Notes: generated from the letters alone by a model not told the origin. A DNA stretch of 64,000 nucleotides from Candidatus Nitronauta litoralis (GCA_015698285.1 CP048685.1:3286001-3350000); one strand, 5' to 3'; shown: positions 1 through 10,203, numbered from the stretch's first letter. Program-made: numbers and translations.

Positions 1-1
1 G

Positions 2-943
2 GAAGACCTGCTCTTGGAAATCGGCTTTGTAATTAACTGCAGGATCGCTCTACGTCTGGTTGAAGCCTTCCGGGTTAAGGTCAGTGTTGAATTGCATCCC
101 ACTATGGCACGTGATATTGAAAGCACTTTGCATTATGCCCGCAGATATCTTCGTGTTTGCCCGGAGTTTTTCATTATTAAAATTCCTCTGACACCCGAAG
201 GATTACTTTCGGTAAGGAAACTTGCAAAAGAGGGCATGCCCATAAACTTCACGCTGGGGTTCTCTGCACGACAAAACTATCTTGCCGCACGTTTGTCAAA
301 TCCTGAGTTTGTTAATGTTTTTCTGGGACGTCTCAATCAGGTAGTCGTGGATAATAAACTGGGCTCAGGACAAATGGTTGGAGAAAAGGTTACCCGGGCT
401 ACTCAGCGGGCCCTTTTGGAGCTGCGTCGGGAGAATCCCGCTATACAATCAAAATTGATTGCAGCCAGTATTCGAAATGGCGATCAGGTAGCGGCCCTTT
501 GTGGAGTCGATGTGCAGACCATTCCGCCTAAAGCCATGCAGGACTTTATCGACTCATCCCGAACACCCGGAGATATTGCGAATCAGGTGGGTAACGACCC
601 TGAGCCCGGTATTGATTTTGATCAGATGTGGGGAGTCAAATGTAACGCTTTGTGGGAGGTCAACGAATCGTTTAAAAATGGAGTGGATCAGCTTTTGGAG
701 GCACCAGGTCTGGATAAAATGACAGGGGAGGAACTTGTGGGATTTTTTGAGGGGAAAAATATTTCCCTGTTTCATCGTTTTTCCCAGCAGGACCTTGATT
801 CGATCCAGGCCCATGGAAAAATTCCGAATGTGGGGAAATGGCCCGAAACAGTGAGCCTGGATGACCTCATGACCCAATCCGCTTTAATGTCATTCACTAA
901 AGATCAGGCGGCACTGGATGATCGCATTGCATCCTTCCTGTAA
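2..943 (+). CDS. transaldolase family protein (5' partial)
   Basis: The reading frame is open to the left edge of the window, so the N-terminus is missing and the TTG at 14 is probably internal. The visible part has the transaldolase barrel pattern: the segment IIKIPLTPEG holds the Lys expected to form the Schiff base, followed by NFTLGFSARQ and a later IAASIRNGDQV stretch. Transaldolases move a three-carbon dihydroxyacetone unit between sugar phosphates in the cytoplasmic pentose phosphate pathway. The C-terminal ~100 residues extend past the usual short transaldolase core. The stop lies 13 bases before the glucokinase start, so the two are probably co-transcribed. Family assignment is good; exact substrate is not settled. 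Confidence 0.75.
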   Translation, partial: EDLLLEIGFVINCRIALRLVEAFRVKVSVELHPTMARDIESTLHYARRYLRVCPEFFIIKIPLTPEGLLSVRKLAKEGMPINFTLGFSARQNYLAARLSNPEFVNVFLGRLNQVVVDNKLGSGQMVGEKVTRATQRALLELRRENPAIQSKLIAASIRNGDQVAALCGVDVQTIPPKAMQDFIDSSRTPGDIANQVGNDPEPGIDFDQMWGVKCNALWEVNESFKNGVDQLLEAPGLDKMTGEELVGFFEGKNISLFHRFSQQDLDSIQAHGKIPNVGKWPETVSLDDLMTQSALMSFTKDQAALDDRIASFL

Positions 944-956
944 ACGCTGACTCCAA

Positions 957-1955
957 ATGATTTTGGCAGGTGACATTGGAGGAACCAAAGTAAACTTTGG
1001 CCTGTTTGATTTTGTTGCCGGTGAATTAAGACTGGAACAATTTGCAGGGTATCTTGTTAAAGAACTGGGTTCCCTTGATGAAGCACTGGAGAAATTTTTA
1101 AAAGATGCCCGAGCACAGCCGGATAGAGCCTGTATTGGGGTCGCTGGGCCTGTTTTAAATGGTCGATGTCAGCTGACAAACGTTGACTTGGAAATAGATT
1201 CGGCTTCTTTGAAGTCACGGTTTGGTTTTTCAAAAGCTTTGCTTGTAAATGATCTTGCCGCAACGGCTGCCAGTCTGCCTCTTTTAAAAGAGGCAGACCT
1301 TTTGGTTTTACAGGCTGGAAAACCTGTGGATTCAGGCCGGAAAGCAGTGGTTTCAGCAGGAACCGGTTTAGGACAGGCTTATTTGATTTCACAGGGTGAT
1401 GGCAAATTTCAGATTCTGGATACTGAGGGTGGGCAATGCGGTTTTGCACCCTCCACTCATGAACAATTGAAACTGTGCTCCAGCTTTATAGACGCAGGGC
1501 TTTCATTAACTATTGAGGATTTATTGTCTGGGCCAGGTTTGGAAAGAATTTACAAATATTTTAATAAGCCCGAAGAGTCTTCAAAAGAGAATGAAGGAAC
1601 TGCAGGCCATAAAATTAAGCTGACAGCCGCTGAAATTCTGGAAGAGAGTTGTCAGGATGATTCAAGCCTGGGGCGTCGGGTTATAAACTTGTTCGCTTCA
1701 ATGCTGGGAGCCGTTTCTGGCGACATGGCTCTTCGATTGCTGGCAACTGGGGGAGTGTACATCGGGGGAGGCATTCCGCCAAAAATCCTGAAGGAACCAC
1801 AGCAAAAGTTGTTTCTTGAAAGTTTTAGAAATAAAAAAAAGTTCAATACTTTTATGGAATCAGTTCCAGTTTATATGATCATTAATGAACGGGCTCCTTT
1901 ATGGGGGGCTGCCGGCCTTTTGGTAAATCCCCATATAATAATTCCGGAAAGTTGA
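957..1955 (+). CDS. glk: glucokinase (Glk family)
   Basis: A 332-residue protein of the bacterial Glk family (PF02685 type), which phosphorylates glucose with ATP. The N-terminus [13 protein letters not shown] is the phosphate-1 loop, VNDLAA carries the catalytic Asp, AGTGLGQA is the phosphate-2 loop and [12 protein letters not shown] is the adenosine region. The usual EGGH glucose-binding motif reads EGGQ here, replacing a His that contacts sugar in E. coli Glk, so substrate preference could differ. It lies 13 bases after the transaldolase gene, consistent with a sugar-metabolism operon; argG follows after 40 bases. Confidence 0.85.
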   Translation: MILAGDIGGTKVNFGLFDFVAGELRLEQFAGYLVKELGSLDEALEKFLKDARAQPDRACIGVAGPVLNGRCQLTNVDLEIDSASLKSRFGFSKALLVNDLAATAASLPLLKEADLLVLQAGKPVDSGRKAVVSAGTGLGQAYLISQGDGKFQILDTEGGQCGFAPSTHEQLKLCSSFIDAGLSLTIEDLLSGPGLERIYKYFNKPEESSKENEGTAGHKIKLTAAEILEESCQDDSSLGRRVINLFASMLGAVSGDMALRLLATGGVYIGGGIPPKILKEPQQKLFLESFRNKKKFNTFMESVPVYMIINERAPLWGAAGLLVNPHIIIPES

Positions 1956-1995
1956 TTCCTTAATTAATAATCAAAAAAGATCAGGTAGTGGATTT

Positions 1996-3213
1996 ATGAA
2001 ACCAACCAAGTTAAATAGGATTGTGCTGGCGTATTCTGGCGGACTTGATACATCTGTAATCATTCAATGGTTAAAAGAGAATTATCAAAGTGAGGTGGTC
2101 GCCTTTTGCGCAGATATCGGCCAAGGAGCGGAACTGGATCCTGTTCGGGAGAAAGCTCTTGCGACGGGAGCATGCAAGGTCTACGTTGAGGACTTGAAAC
2201 TTGAGTTTGCACGCGACTTTTTATTCCCAATGCTCCGGGCCAACGCTTTTTATGAAAATTTTTATTTACTTGGAACATCGATTGCGCGTCCATTGATTGC
2301 AAAGGAGCAAATAAGAATTGCCCACCTTGAAAAAGCAGATGGGGTTTCCCATGGTGCCACGGGAAAAGGAAATGATCAGGTTCGCTTTGAACTGGCCTAC
2401 CTGGCATTGGACCCCGATATTCATATTGTGGCTCCCTGGCGGGAATGGGACCTGGATTCGCGAACTGCCTTGATCGATTTCGCAGAGAAACATGGGATTC
2501 CGGTACCCGTAACCAAAGCGAAGCCTTACAGCACAGATCGTAATTTATTCCACATCAGTTTTGAGGGAGGAGTGCTTGAAGATCCCTGGTTTGAGCCGGA
2601 AGCTGATATGTTTGTTATGAGTGTATCCCCCGAAGATGCGCCAGAAGAGCCAGGCCTTGTTGAGATTGAATACGTTGAAGGAAATCCTGTTGCCTTGAAT
2701 GGCGTGAGGATGGCTCCAGATGCCTTGCTTTCTGAATTAAACGAGCTGGGTGGGCAGCACGGAATAGGTCGGGTGGATATTGTTGAAAACCGCTTCGTTG
2801 GAATGAAATCCCGTGGTGTGTATGAAACCCCGGGAGGAACAATCTTGCATGAGGCTCACAGAGGTGTTGAATCGGTTACACTGGATAGAGAGGTGATGCG
2901 GTTGCGTGACTCGCTCATCACGGAATACGCCCGCTTGGTTTATAATGGTTTTTGGTACTCGCCCGAGCGGGAACTGATTCAAAAAACAATTGATGAATCA
3001 CAAAAAAATGTAACCGGAACGGCAAGGGTTAAGCTTTATAAAGGGCGCTGCTGGATAGTAGGCCGGAAGGCTGAAAAATCTCTTTATCATCAGGAAACCG
3101 CCTCTTTTGAAAAAGACGACGTTTATAGGCAAGACGATGCTGAAGGTTTTATCCGGTTGAATGCTCTCCGATTGAAGCTCTACGCTCAGGCTTTTGGAAA
3201 GTATGAAGTCTGA
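1996..3213 (+). CDS. argG: argininosuccinate synthase
   Basis: A full-length (405 aa) ArgG that joins citrulline and aspartate with ATP to make argininosuccinate, the penultimate step of arginine synthesis. The N-terminal [15 protein letters not shown] is the ATP pyrophosphatase P-loop, and [14 protein letters not shown] and APWREWDL are typical of the family. The ATG at 1996 is preceded by a weak AGGTAGTGG ribosome site. The stop is only 7 bases before the response-regulator start, so argG may share a transcript with it. argH is not in the window. Confidence 0.95.
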   Translation: MKPTKLNRIVLAYSGGLDTSVIIQWLKENYQSEVVAFCADIGQGAELDPVREKALATGACKVYVEDLKLEFARDFLFPMLRANAFYENFYLLGTSIARPLIAKEQIRIAHLEKADGVSHGATGKGNDQVRFELAYLALDPDIHIVAPWREWDLDSRTALIDFAEKHGIPVPVTKAKPYSTDRNLFHISFEGGVLEDPWFEPEADMFVMSVSPEDAPEEPGLVEIEYVEGNPVALNGVRMAPDALLSELNELGGQHGIGRVDIVENRFVGMKSRGVYETPGGTILHEAHRGVESVTLDREVMRLRDSLITEYARLVYNGFWYSPERELIQKTIDESQKNVTGTARVKLYKGRCWIVGRKAEKSLYHQETASFEKDDVYRQDDAEGFIRLNALRLKLYAQAFGKYEV

Positions 3214-3220
3214 TGACTAA

Positions 3221-4627
3221 ATGAGGCCCATGAGTTCTATCCTGGTGGTCGACAACGAAAAGAACATTTGTGAAGTTCTCTCCATAATGCTCGAGAAAGA
3301 GGGCTACTCTGTCCGGACAGCTCGAAATGGTATTGAGGCCGTCAAACTCCTCAGAGAAAAAGATTTTGATGCCATTCTTACCGATATCCAAATGCCCAGA
3401 TCGAATGGTCTGGACGTTTTGGATGCCGTCACCCGTGAACGCCCCCAAACTCCTGTAATCATGATGACCGCTTTTGCTTCCGCTGAAACGGCAGTGCATG
3501 CTATGAAACAGGGAGCATTCGACTATGTGTCCAAACCGTTTAAAAATGAAGAATTAAAGCTGATCCTCAAAAATGCTGTTGAGAAAAAACGCCTTGCAGA
3601 CGAAAACATTCAACTGAAACTGGCATTAAAGGAAAAATACGAATTCGCAAACATTATTGGGAAAAGCCAGGGGATGCAGAAGGTTTTCCATTACATCTCC
3701 AAAGTGGCCACGAGCAATGCAACCGTACTTATTCTTGGAGAGAGTGGGACCGGAAAAGAACTGGTCGCCAAAGCTTTGCACTTCAACAGCCCACGCAGAG
3801 AGGGCCCCTTTATATCGATCAATTGTGGGGCCGTTCCGGAAGCGTTGCTGGAAAGTGAGTTGTTCGGGCATGAAAAAGGTGCGTTTACCAGTGCTGATAG
3901 TACCAAAGTTGGTTTGATGGAGGCGGCCAGTGGGGGTACCTTTTTTCTGGATGAGGTTGGAGAAGCTCCCTTATCCATCCAGGTAAAATTATTAAGGGTT
4001 CTCCAGGAAATGGAGATTGTCCGTGTTGGTGGAACTCATCCTATCAAAGTAGATCTCAGAATTGTTGCGGCGACAAACCAGAATCTCGAATCCAATGTAA
4101 AAGACAAAACTTTTCGAGAAGACCTTTATTATCGTTTGAAAGTTGTTCCGATAGAGTTACCACCGCTACGCTCCAGACCTGAAGATATTCCTTTCCTCGC
4201 GAATCATTTTTTTCAAAAATTTATCAGTCAACACAAGGGAGGAGAGAAAATAGAGGGTATTGATTCGGAAGCAATGAAAGTCCTGGAGAATTATTCCTGG
4301 CCAGGAAATGTTAGAGAATTGGAAAATGTAATTGAGCGCGCCGTTGTTTTGGAAACTTCAAACCTGATCACTAAATCAAGCCTGCCTGATGATATTACCG
4401 GAACTCAAACCGTACCAATAGGAGCGGTTCCTCATATAGAAACAGATGGACCTATCGATCTAGAAACAACTATGGATGAAATTGAAAAAAGCATGTTGCT
4501 AAAGGCTCTAAGTAAATCAGACGGTATGATTAACAAGGCAGCTAAAATGCTTAATTTGAGTTTTCGTTCCATGCGGTACCGAGTCAAGAAACACCAGCTA
4601 AAAGGAAAAGTTCAGATTGATGAATAA
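3221..4627 (+). CDS. NtrC-type sigma-54-dependent response regulator
   Basis: A 468-residue regulator with three domains. Residues ~6-120 are a receiver with the phosphoacceptor Asp at about residue 55 (LTDIQMP) and a conserved Lys (VSKPF). Residues ~145-375 are a sigma-54 AAA+ ATPase with Walker A GESGTGKE, Walker B GGTFFLDEVGE and the arginine-finger region. Residues ~425-463 are a Fis-type helix-turn-helix. The sigma-54-contacting loop reads GAFTSA rather than GAFTGA. A second in-frame ATG at 3230 is also possible. No sensor kinase is adjacent. It overlaps the next gene by 8 bases, which suggests coupled translation with the envelope protein downstream. Confidence 0.9.
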   Translation: MRPMSSILVVDNEKNICEVLSIMLEKEGYSVRTARNGIEAVKLLREKDFDAILTDIQMPRSNGLDVLDAVTRERPQTPVIMMTAFASAETAVHAMKQGAFDYVSKPFKNEELKLILKNAVEKKRLADENIQLKLALKEKYEFANIIGKSQGMQKVFHYISKVATSNATVLILGESGTGKELVAKALHFNSPRREGPFISINCGAVPEALLESELFGHEKGAFTSADSTKVGLMEAASGGTFFLDEVGEAPLSIQVKLLRVLQEMEIVRVGGTHPIKVDLRIVAATNQNLESNVKDKTFREDLYYRLKVVPIELPPLRSRPEDIPFLANHFFQKFISQHKGGEKIEGIDSEAMKVLENYSWPGNVRELENVIERAVVLETSNLITKSSLPDDITGTQTVPIGAVPHIETDGPIDLETTMDEIEKSMLLKALSKSDGMINKAAKMLNLSFRSMRYRVKKHQLKGKVQIDE

Positions 4628-6827
4628 ACCCTTTAAAAAACTAAAGCCGGTCATTTTATCTCGGCCTTCATTGTTTCTGGTGATTTGCCTTTTATTATCG
4701 GGATCTGTGAATGCTGATGAAAACACCTCGACAACCGCTTCACCTTCCACGGGCTCAGCTGTTAAATCTGCTAATGACTCTTTAAGCGAATCCAATTTTG
4801 AAACAGGAAAAGTAAAAACTGATATTATTCCGGGATTACCGCCTTTACGAAAATTGAAAAAGGAAAGCTCTCATTTTTCAACTGTGAAATCGGGGGAGAA
4901 TTCCATTGCTGTAAAGAAGCCTGTTTTGAAAGAATTGAGTAATCCGGGCGATCTCTTTTTGCAGGCGGAGAATTATTACCACTCAGGTGATTTGTCTGAT
5001 GCACAATTAAATTACAATGATTTTCTGAAATTTCACCCGAATGATCCTCGGATTCCCCAGGCTATATATCGGCTAGGTACAATAGATTTTGCGCGCCAAT
5101 CCTACGTATCTTCTCTCCGATTAATGGATTTTCTTGTATTTAACCATTCCAGTTCATCCTTTGCGAAAAGAGGACTGTCAGTTAAAGGGAAATGCTTATT
5201 TGAATTGAAGCGATTCAATGAAGCCGAAGCAGTATTTGATCGGGTCTTAAAGGACAATCCGGATGGAGCCTTGCGTTGGGAAGCATTGGTTTTTCTTGGA
5301 AAAATTAACGCAAAAAAAGCCGACTATAAAGAATCTTTGGAAAGGCTTCTGGAAATTGAAGGGAAGGAGCTGGATGAAGATCTAAAAGAGGAGGCGCATC
5401 AGCAGATCGAGGCCCTTATCAAAGAAGGTCTGGACAAAGGCCAACTTGTAGAATTATCTCGCCAGTATTTAAGGCAATACCCAGGGGACCTGGCTCTTCT
5501 CCGATTAATGGATTATTACCGGGCGGAGCGTGATTCTGGAAGTTATCAGATTGTACTTGAGGACTTTATTTCCCGCTTCCCGACCCATCCAAAGATAGAG
5601 TTTTTTCGTAGGGTACAAAAGAGGCAGAAAAAGGATTCCCGGAGGGTAATTCGAATCGGAGCGGTGCTTCCACTTTCCGGCGAACGTGCTCTTGTCGGGC
5701 AAAAGGTTTTACAGGGGATTCAATTGGCATTTAATCAATTATCCCTGGTTGAAAAAGAAAAAATGGAATTAGTGGTTCGAGACTCGGGGATAGGCCGTGA
5801 TGTTAATAAAATGATTGAAGAACTGGCAGAAGACCCCAACGTGGTAGGTATTATCGGCCCTATTTTAAGCGGTGAAGTAAGAGAATCTGCAAAAACCCTG
5901 GAACAATATCAATTGGCGGCATTTACACCAACAGCTTCATCTCCAGGGCTAACCGAGTTAAGCCCAAATATTTTTCGCAATGCGTTGACTCGAGGTATCC
6001 AAGCCCGATTCCTCGCTGAACACGCAATAAATGATATGGGGCTTTATCGATTTGTCATTCTTTATCCCGACGAAAACTTTGGGCATCAACTTCGAGATGA
6101 GTTTACGGAACATGTGAAAGCTCTAGGAGGAACGATTGTTGAAAGCCTTTCTTATGATCGCAGCCAAAGCGATTTTAAGGAGCAGATATTGAAAATTGGT
6201 GGTGTCCCCGATGATAAGCTAAAGAAAATAATTATGCGGCACCTTAAAAATGGGACGAGGCCAAAGGACCTTAATGACAAAGGAGTATTTTCCAGACCGG
6301 TTGTTGAAGGAGGAGTCTTCGATGAGGATGAGATCGAAGGGTTGAAGGTCTCAATGGAACTAAACTATGACGCTATATTCATCCCTGGTTTGTATGACAA
6401 GGTTGGGTTGATTGCCCCGCAATTGGTTTTTTATAATATCGAGCAAGTCCAGTTGTTGGGAACCAATGGATGGAATTCCCGAGAGTTGGTGGATCAGGCC
6501 AGAAAATATCTGGGGTCAGCTTTGTTTGTAGATGGTTATTTTTCGAATTCCCGTTTGCCACATGTGCAAAAATTCAAGAAGGAATTTTTCACCACGTTCG
6601 GGGAAGAGCCGCCAGCGCTTTCAGCCCAGGCTTATGACAGTGCGAGAATCTTCATTAAGCTCATTCGGGAGAATGCTCAAAACCGGATTGAGATTTTGAA
6701 ACGCCTTCCCAAGATTAAAGATTTTCCCGGTGTTGCTGGGACCACTACGATATTGCCATCGGGTGAATCAGAAAAGAAACTGTCACGGTTACGCGTACGC
6801 GGTCACCGAATAGAAGAAGTAGAATGA
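4620..6827 (+). CDS. periplasmic TPR / ligand-binding-fold protein, LpoA-like
   Basis: The ATG at 4620 is preferred over the TTG one codon upstream. It begins an N-terminal signal sequence (hydrophobic LFLVICLLLSGSV, then NADE) with no convincing lipobox. Residues ~110-330 are TPR-like helical repeats (LQAENYYHSGDLSDAQ and similar). From about residue 345 (RIGAVLPLSGERALVGQK) the protein has a type-1 periplasmic-binding fold like Leu/Ile/Val-binding proteins and the LpoA activators of PBP1A. The gene overlaps the sigma-54 regulator and converges, 24 bases apart, on a PBP1A gene. A role as PBP activator is inference; it could also be a branched-chain amino acid-type receptor. Confidence 0.75.
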   Translation: MNKPFKKLKPVILSRPSLFLVICLLLSGSVNADENTSTTASPSTGSAVKSANDSLSESNFETGKVKTDIIPGLPPLRKLKKESSHFSTVKSGENSIAVKKPVLKELSNPGDLFLQAENYYHSGDLSDAQLNYNDFLKFHPNDPRIPQAIYRLGTIDFARQSYVSSLRLMDFLVFNHSSSSFAKRGLSVKGKCLFELKRFNEAEAVFDRVLKDNPDGALRWEALVFLGKINAKKADYKESLERLLEIEGKELDEDLKEEAHQQIEALIKEGLDKGQLVELSRQYLRQYPGDLALLRLMDYYRAERDSGSYQIVLEDFISRFPTHPKIEFFRRVQKRQKKDSRRVIRIGAVLPLSGERALVGQKVLQGIQLAFNQLSLVEKEKMELVVRDSGIGRDVNKMIEELAEDPNVVGIIGPILSGEVRESAKTLEQYQLAAFTPTASSPGLTELSPNIFRNALTRGIQARFLAEHAINDMGLYRFVILYPDENFGHQLRDEFTEHVKALGGTIVESLSYDRSQSDFKEQILKIGGVPDDKLKKIIMRHLKNGTRPKDLNDKGVFSRPVVEGGVFDEDEIEGLKVSMELNYDAIFIPGLYDKVGLIAPQLVFYNIEQVQLLGTNGWNSRELVDQARKYLGSALFVDGYFSNSRLPHVQKFKKEFFTTFGEEPPALSAQAYDSARIFIKLIRENAQNRIEILKRLPKIKDFPGVAGTTTILPSGESEKKLSRLRVRGHRIEEVE

Positions 6828-6851
6828 TTTTATTTTGATAGCGGTATAACT

Positions 6852-9257
6852 CTAGAATGTATTCTGCGACATTGGATCCAATTCGCTTTTTCCCTTTTCA
6901 GGTGGATTGTCTTTAAGGAAAACCTCGAATTTTGATGAAGGTGAATCAAACTCTGCCGAACTTCCTGTTTCAGGATCAATTTTTATATACATCACATCAT
7001 CGGGGACTGGAAAATCCATTATGGGCTTTCCGTTCATAGCTTTCTTCATGTAATCCAGCCAAATAGGAATGGCAGCCCTCGAGCCTGTTTCGTTCTGTCC
7101 CAGCGGCTCGTCTTTATCTTTTCCAACCCAGACTCCTGTTACCATTTCAGGGGTATATCCCATGAACCAGGCGTCTACAAAGTTATTGGTTGTGCCAGTT
7201 TTTCCAGCCACAGGACGGCCCAGGGCTTTTACTTTAGTAGCGGTTCCGTGTTGCACTACACTTTGAAGCAAACTTGTAATCAGATAAGCCATGCCTGGGG
7301 AGATAACCTGAATTTCAGAAGGTGTTGCCCGGTATATGACCTCATCGTCCCGGTTTATGATATGGCGGACGGAAGTGGGCTCCACCTTCTTTCCTCCATT
7401 AGCAAAAATAGAATAAGCAGACACCAGTTCATAAAGGGTTAGACCGGAAGAACCCAGGGCGATAGACAGGTTTTCTGACATAGGGCTTTTAATCCCCATC
7501 TGTCTGGCAAGGTCAATTGCTTTTTGAACTCCTGTGTTTTGCAGGAGTTTAATAGTGACGACATTGCGCGAATGGGTTAAAGCCGTTCTAATGGAAGTAG
7601 GACCATAAAACTTCTCTTCAAAATTTACGGGTTTCCATTTATCAAAGGTATCTTCCTTTTCATTAAAAATGACTGGTGCATCGATGATAATGCTAGCAGG
7701 GGTATACCCCTCCTGGAGTGCTGCGGTATAAATAATGGGTTTAAACGCAGAGCCGGGTTGTCGGATGGCCTGAATTGCCCGGTTAAACTGGCTTTCCTGA
7801 AAATCGTATCCTCCGACCATTGAAAGGATCTGACCCGTTAGTGGGTTTAAGCTGATCAACCCTCCCTGGACTTCCGGTGTTTGTTCCAAGGCAAGAGCCC
7901 AATCACCATCCTGATTCTGGTTAAGCAATCGAACCTGAACGAGGTCTCCGGGTTTTAAAGCCTGATGTGCATTCTTGATGCGCGCCCATCGTCCGTCAAG
8001 ACGGATATTGGGTTTGCGCGCCCAATTCATTTTTTCAAGGGCAATCGAACCCTCAGCGAAACCTAGGTCCACATCCACTTCTTTAGGGAACACCTGAAGA
8101 ACTACCGCGTGAACGAGATCCCCACTTTCAGGAATGTGACCTTCCTTGAATTTGTTGTACTGATCAAGCGAATTCATGATGGCTTCGCGGCCCCCATCCA
8201 GATCCACAGAGCTGATCGGTCCTCGGTAGCCATAACGCTTGTCAGCCTCCAGCAAACCCTTTTGAACAGCGGCAGTTGCTATTTCCTGGTATGGGAGATT
8301 TAAGGTGGTGTAGACATTCAGCCCATCCCGATAAAGTTTATTGGACCCATAATTCTCCTGCAGAAACTGCCGGATATGTTCAACAAAATAGGGGGCCTTG
8401 TTCAGCATGTTGGTGATCTCACCCAATTGAAGCGGCGCTTTTAAAGCTGCCTCTCTTTCTTCAGGGGTGATGTTTTCCATGATCACCATTCTCTTTAAAA
8501 CATGAGTCCGGCGCTTGAGGGATTTCTCAGGATAACGGTACGGAGAATAGTTATTTGGTGCTTTTGGAAGAGCTGCGAGGGCCGCACATTGCACAAGGGT
8601 CAGGTCTTTTACACTTTTTCCAAAATAAGTCCTTGCTGCTGCTTCGACACCATAACTGCCATGTCCGTAGTAAATATTATTGAGGTACATTTCAAGGATT
8701 TCATCTTTGGAAAAAACCAGTTCCATCCGGACCGATAAAATCGCCTCTCTGATTTTTCTTTCGAGACTTCGCTCGCTGGAAAGAAAAAGAGTTTTGGAAA
8801 GCTGCTGGGTGATGGTGCTGCCTCCCTCAACCACATGACCAGCCTGTATATTGGTTAGAAAAGCTCTGAAAATGGCTTTGGGATCTATTCCAAAGTGAGA
8901 GTAAAAATTGGAATCTTCAACGGCGAGTGTAGCCTGCTTTAATAGTTTTGGTATTGTTTTTAAGGGAACGATGATCCGCTTTTCAATATAAAACTCGGCA
9001 ATCAGATCATCCTGATCCGAGTAAACCCGAGTGATTGTACTGGGTTGGTATTCTTTCAGGGATCGCACATCTGGTAAATCCTGGGAGTAATAGAAGAAAA
9101 TGAAACCAGCTCCAACAAAACCAGCAAATAGAACCAGAAGAAAAAGTGAAAGAAAAGAAACCAGCATTAATTTTTTGAAACCGGGTTTTTTCTTTTTTTT
9201 CTTTTTCAGTTTTCTTCGGAAAGTTACGGGAGGTTGATTGTCCAGGATTCGACTCAT
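6852..9257 (-). CDS. mrcA: penicillin-binding protein 1A (class A, bifunctional)
   Basis: An 801-residue bifunctional peptidoglycan synthase. A Lys-rich cytoplasmic N-terminus is followed by one membrane anchor at about residues 29-55. The glycosyltransferase family 51 domain shows EDSNFYSHFGID, GGSTITQQLSK and the RKIREAILSVRMELVFSKDEI helix region. The transpeptidase domain has SAFK (active Ser), SRN and KTGT. It polymerises and cross-links glycan strands in the periplasm. It is the last gene of a likely LRR-DUF5069-PBP1A operon (38-base gap upstream) and faces the LpoA-like gene tail to tail. Confidence 0.95.
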   Translation of the reverse strand: MSRILDNQPPVTFRRKLKKKKKKKPGFKKLMLVSFLSLFLLVLFAGFVGAGFIFFYYSQDLPDVRSLKEYQPSTITRVYSDQDDLIAEFYIEKRIIVPLKTIPKLLKQATLAVEDSNFYSHFGIDPKAIFRAFLTNIQAGHVVEGGSTITQQLSKTLFLSSERSLERKIREAILSVRMELVFSKDEILEMYLNNIYYGHGSYGVEAAARTYFGKSVKDLTLVQCAALAALPKAPNNYSPYRYPEKSLKRRTHVLKRMVIMENITPEEREAALKAPLQLGEITNMLNKAPYFVEHIRQFLQENYGSNKLYRDGLNVYTTLNLPYQEIATAAVQKGLLEADKRYGYRGPISSVDLDGGREAIMNSLDQYNKFKEGHIPESGDLVHAVVLQVFPKEVDVDLGFAEGSIALEKMNWARKPNIRLDGRWARIKNAHQALKPGDLVQVRLLNQNQDGDWALALEQTPEVQGGLISLNPLTGQILSMVGGYDFQESQFNRAIQAIRQPGSAFKPIIYTAALQEGYTPASIIIDAPVIFNEKEDTFDKWKPVNFEEKFYGPTSIRTALTHSRNVVTIKLLQNTGVQKAIDLARQMGIKSPMSENLSIALGSSGLTLYELVSAYSIFANGGKKVEPTSVRHIINRDDEVIYRATPSEIQVISPGMAYLITSLLQSVVQHGTATKVKALGRPVAGKTGTTNNFVDAWFMGYTPEMVTGVWVGKDKDEPLGQNETGSRAAIPIWLDYMKKAMNGKPIMDFPVPDDVMYIKIDPETGSSAEFDSPSSKFEVFLKDNPPEKGKSELDPMSQNTF

Positions 9258-9295
9258 GTAAGAGGGGTTGTAAGGCTGAATTTAACTTTGAGTGG

Positions 9296-9721
9296 TCAAG
9301 CCTGGTTTTCTTCAAGCTCTATCAAAGCTGCCCAGGTGTTTATATCTGTTCGGTCGGGAGCTAATTCATCGCGGATGGCATAAAACTTTTCCCATTTTTC
9401 CGGGGTGTCGGGTTGTTTGGTCAACAAGGCCTGGTTGGCTTTTTCTATTTCATTCTCGGGTGCATTCTTAAGGTGATCTTGAAACCAGGATGAAAGCTCT
9501 TCATCAGAAAGTTTTTCTGCCAGATCCCCAAATTTTCCAGCATCAAGCTTCAGGCAGCCCAGAATAATCTTATCCATCGGGCAGGGATACATAAACTCTC
9601 CAAGGGTACCAACCCTTGCTGCACGTGCTTTATCTGCCATTCTGGGAATCCAGACCATACCTGCCCAAGAATCCCTGGGTTGGCGGGGATTCCTTATATT
9701 TAGATCGAGTACTTCCTGCAT
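9296..9721 (-). CDS. DUF5069 domain protein
   Basis: A 141-residue soluble protein matching the DUF5069 pattern: an N-terminal RNPRQPRDSWAGMVWIPRM, then DKARAA.VGTLGEFMYPCPMD, and an acidic helical C-terminus. The family is widespread in bacteria but its function is not established. The gene sits 5 bases after the leucine-rich-repeat gene and 38 bases before PBP1A, so all three are probably one transcript; nothing in the sequence says how they cooperate. Confidence 0.7.
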   Translation of the reverse strand: MQEVLDLNIRNPRQPRDSWAGMVWIPRMADKARAARVGTLGEFMYPCPMDKIILGCLKLDAGKFGDLAEKLSDEELSSWFQDHLKNAPENEIEKANQALLTKQPDTPEKWEKFYAIRDELAPDRTDINTWAALIELEENQA

Positions 9722-9726
9722 GATGA

Positions 9727-10203
9727 TCAGACTTCTGAAAGGCGAACCCGTGACAAGTTCTTATAAAGGGGTGATCTTTTAATTGCAAGCGTGCCTTCCT
9801 TGCCAATACGTGAGCGGAAAAGGTCGAGGGTAGTCAGGTTTGTCAGCGTTTCTGAATTGGCGATGTGACGAGCACCTTCTTCTCCGATGTCATTAAATTT
9901 GAGGATCAATGAATCCAGATTTCCCAGATGCGGTGAAACTGCAATGGCCCGGGTTCCCACTGAAGTCAGTTTATTGGACTTTAAATTCAGTGATTTTAGG
10001 TTAGACACGTAAGGAGAGTTTACAAGAGCTTCAACTCCAGTATCCGTGATTTCATTGTCGCCAAGTTCGAGGCGTTTGATATCCTTGAGAATTTCCATTT
10101 GAGCAAGCTGATGAACCCCGTCATCACCCAGGTTATTATTCTCAAGATCCAGAACCTCATTTTCATGCAGACCTCTTTGAACCAAGTCTTCAACGTTAGC
10201 CAT
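9727..10203 (-). CDS. leucine-rich repeat protein (ribonuclease-inhibitor type)
   Basis: A 158-residue protein made of about five ~28-residue leucine-rich repeats with the pattern L.LENNNLGDDGV, L.LGDNEITDTGV, LNLKSNKLTSVG, LILKFNDIGEEG and LDLFRSRIGKEG. No signal peptide is visible, so it is likely a cytoplasmic protein-binding scaffold. A GGGAG site lies about 9 bases upstream of the ATG, supporting this start. It leads the apparent operon with the DUF5069 protein and PBP1A. Short bacterial LRR proteins of this kind have no known general role. Confidence 0.75.
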   Translation of the reverse strand: MANVEDLVQRGLHENEVLDLENNNLGDDGVHQLAQMEILKDIKRLELGDNEITDTGVEALVNSPYVSNLKSLNLKSNKLTSVGTRAIAVSPHLGNLDSLILKFNDIGEEGARHIANSETLTNLTTLDLFRSRIGKEGTLAIKRSPLYKNLSRVRLSEV

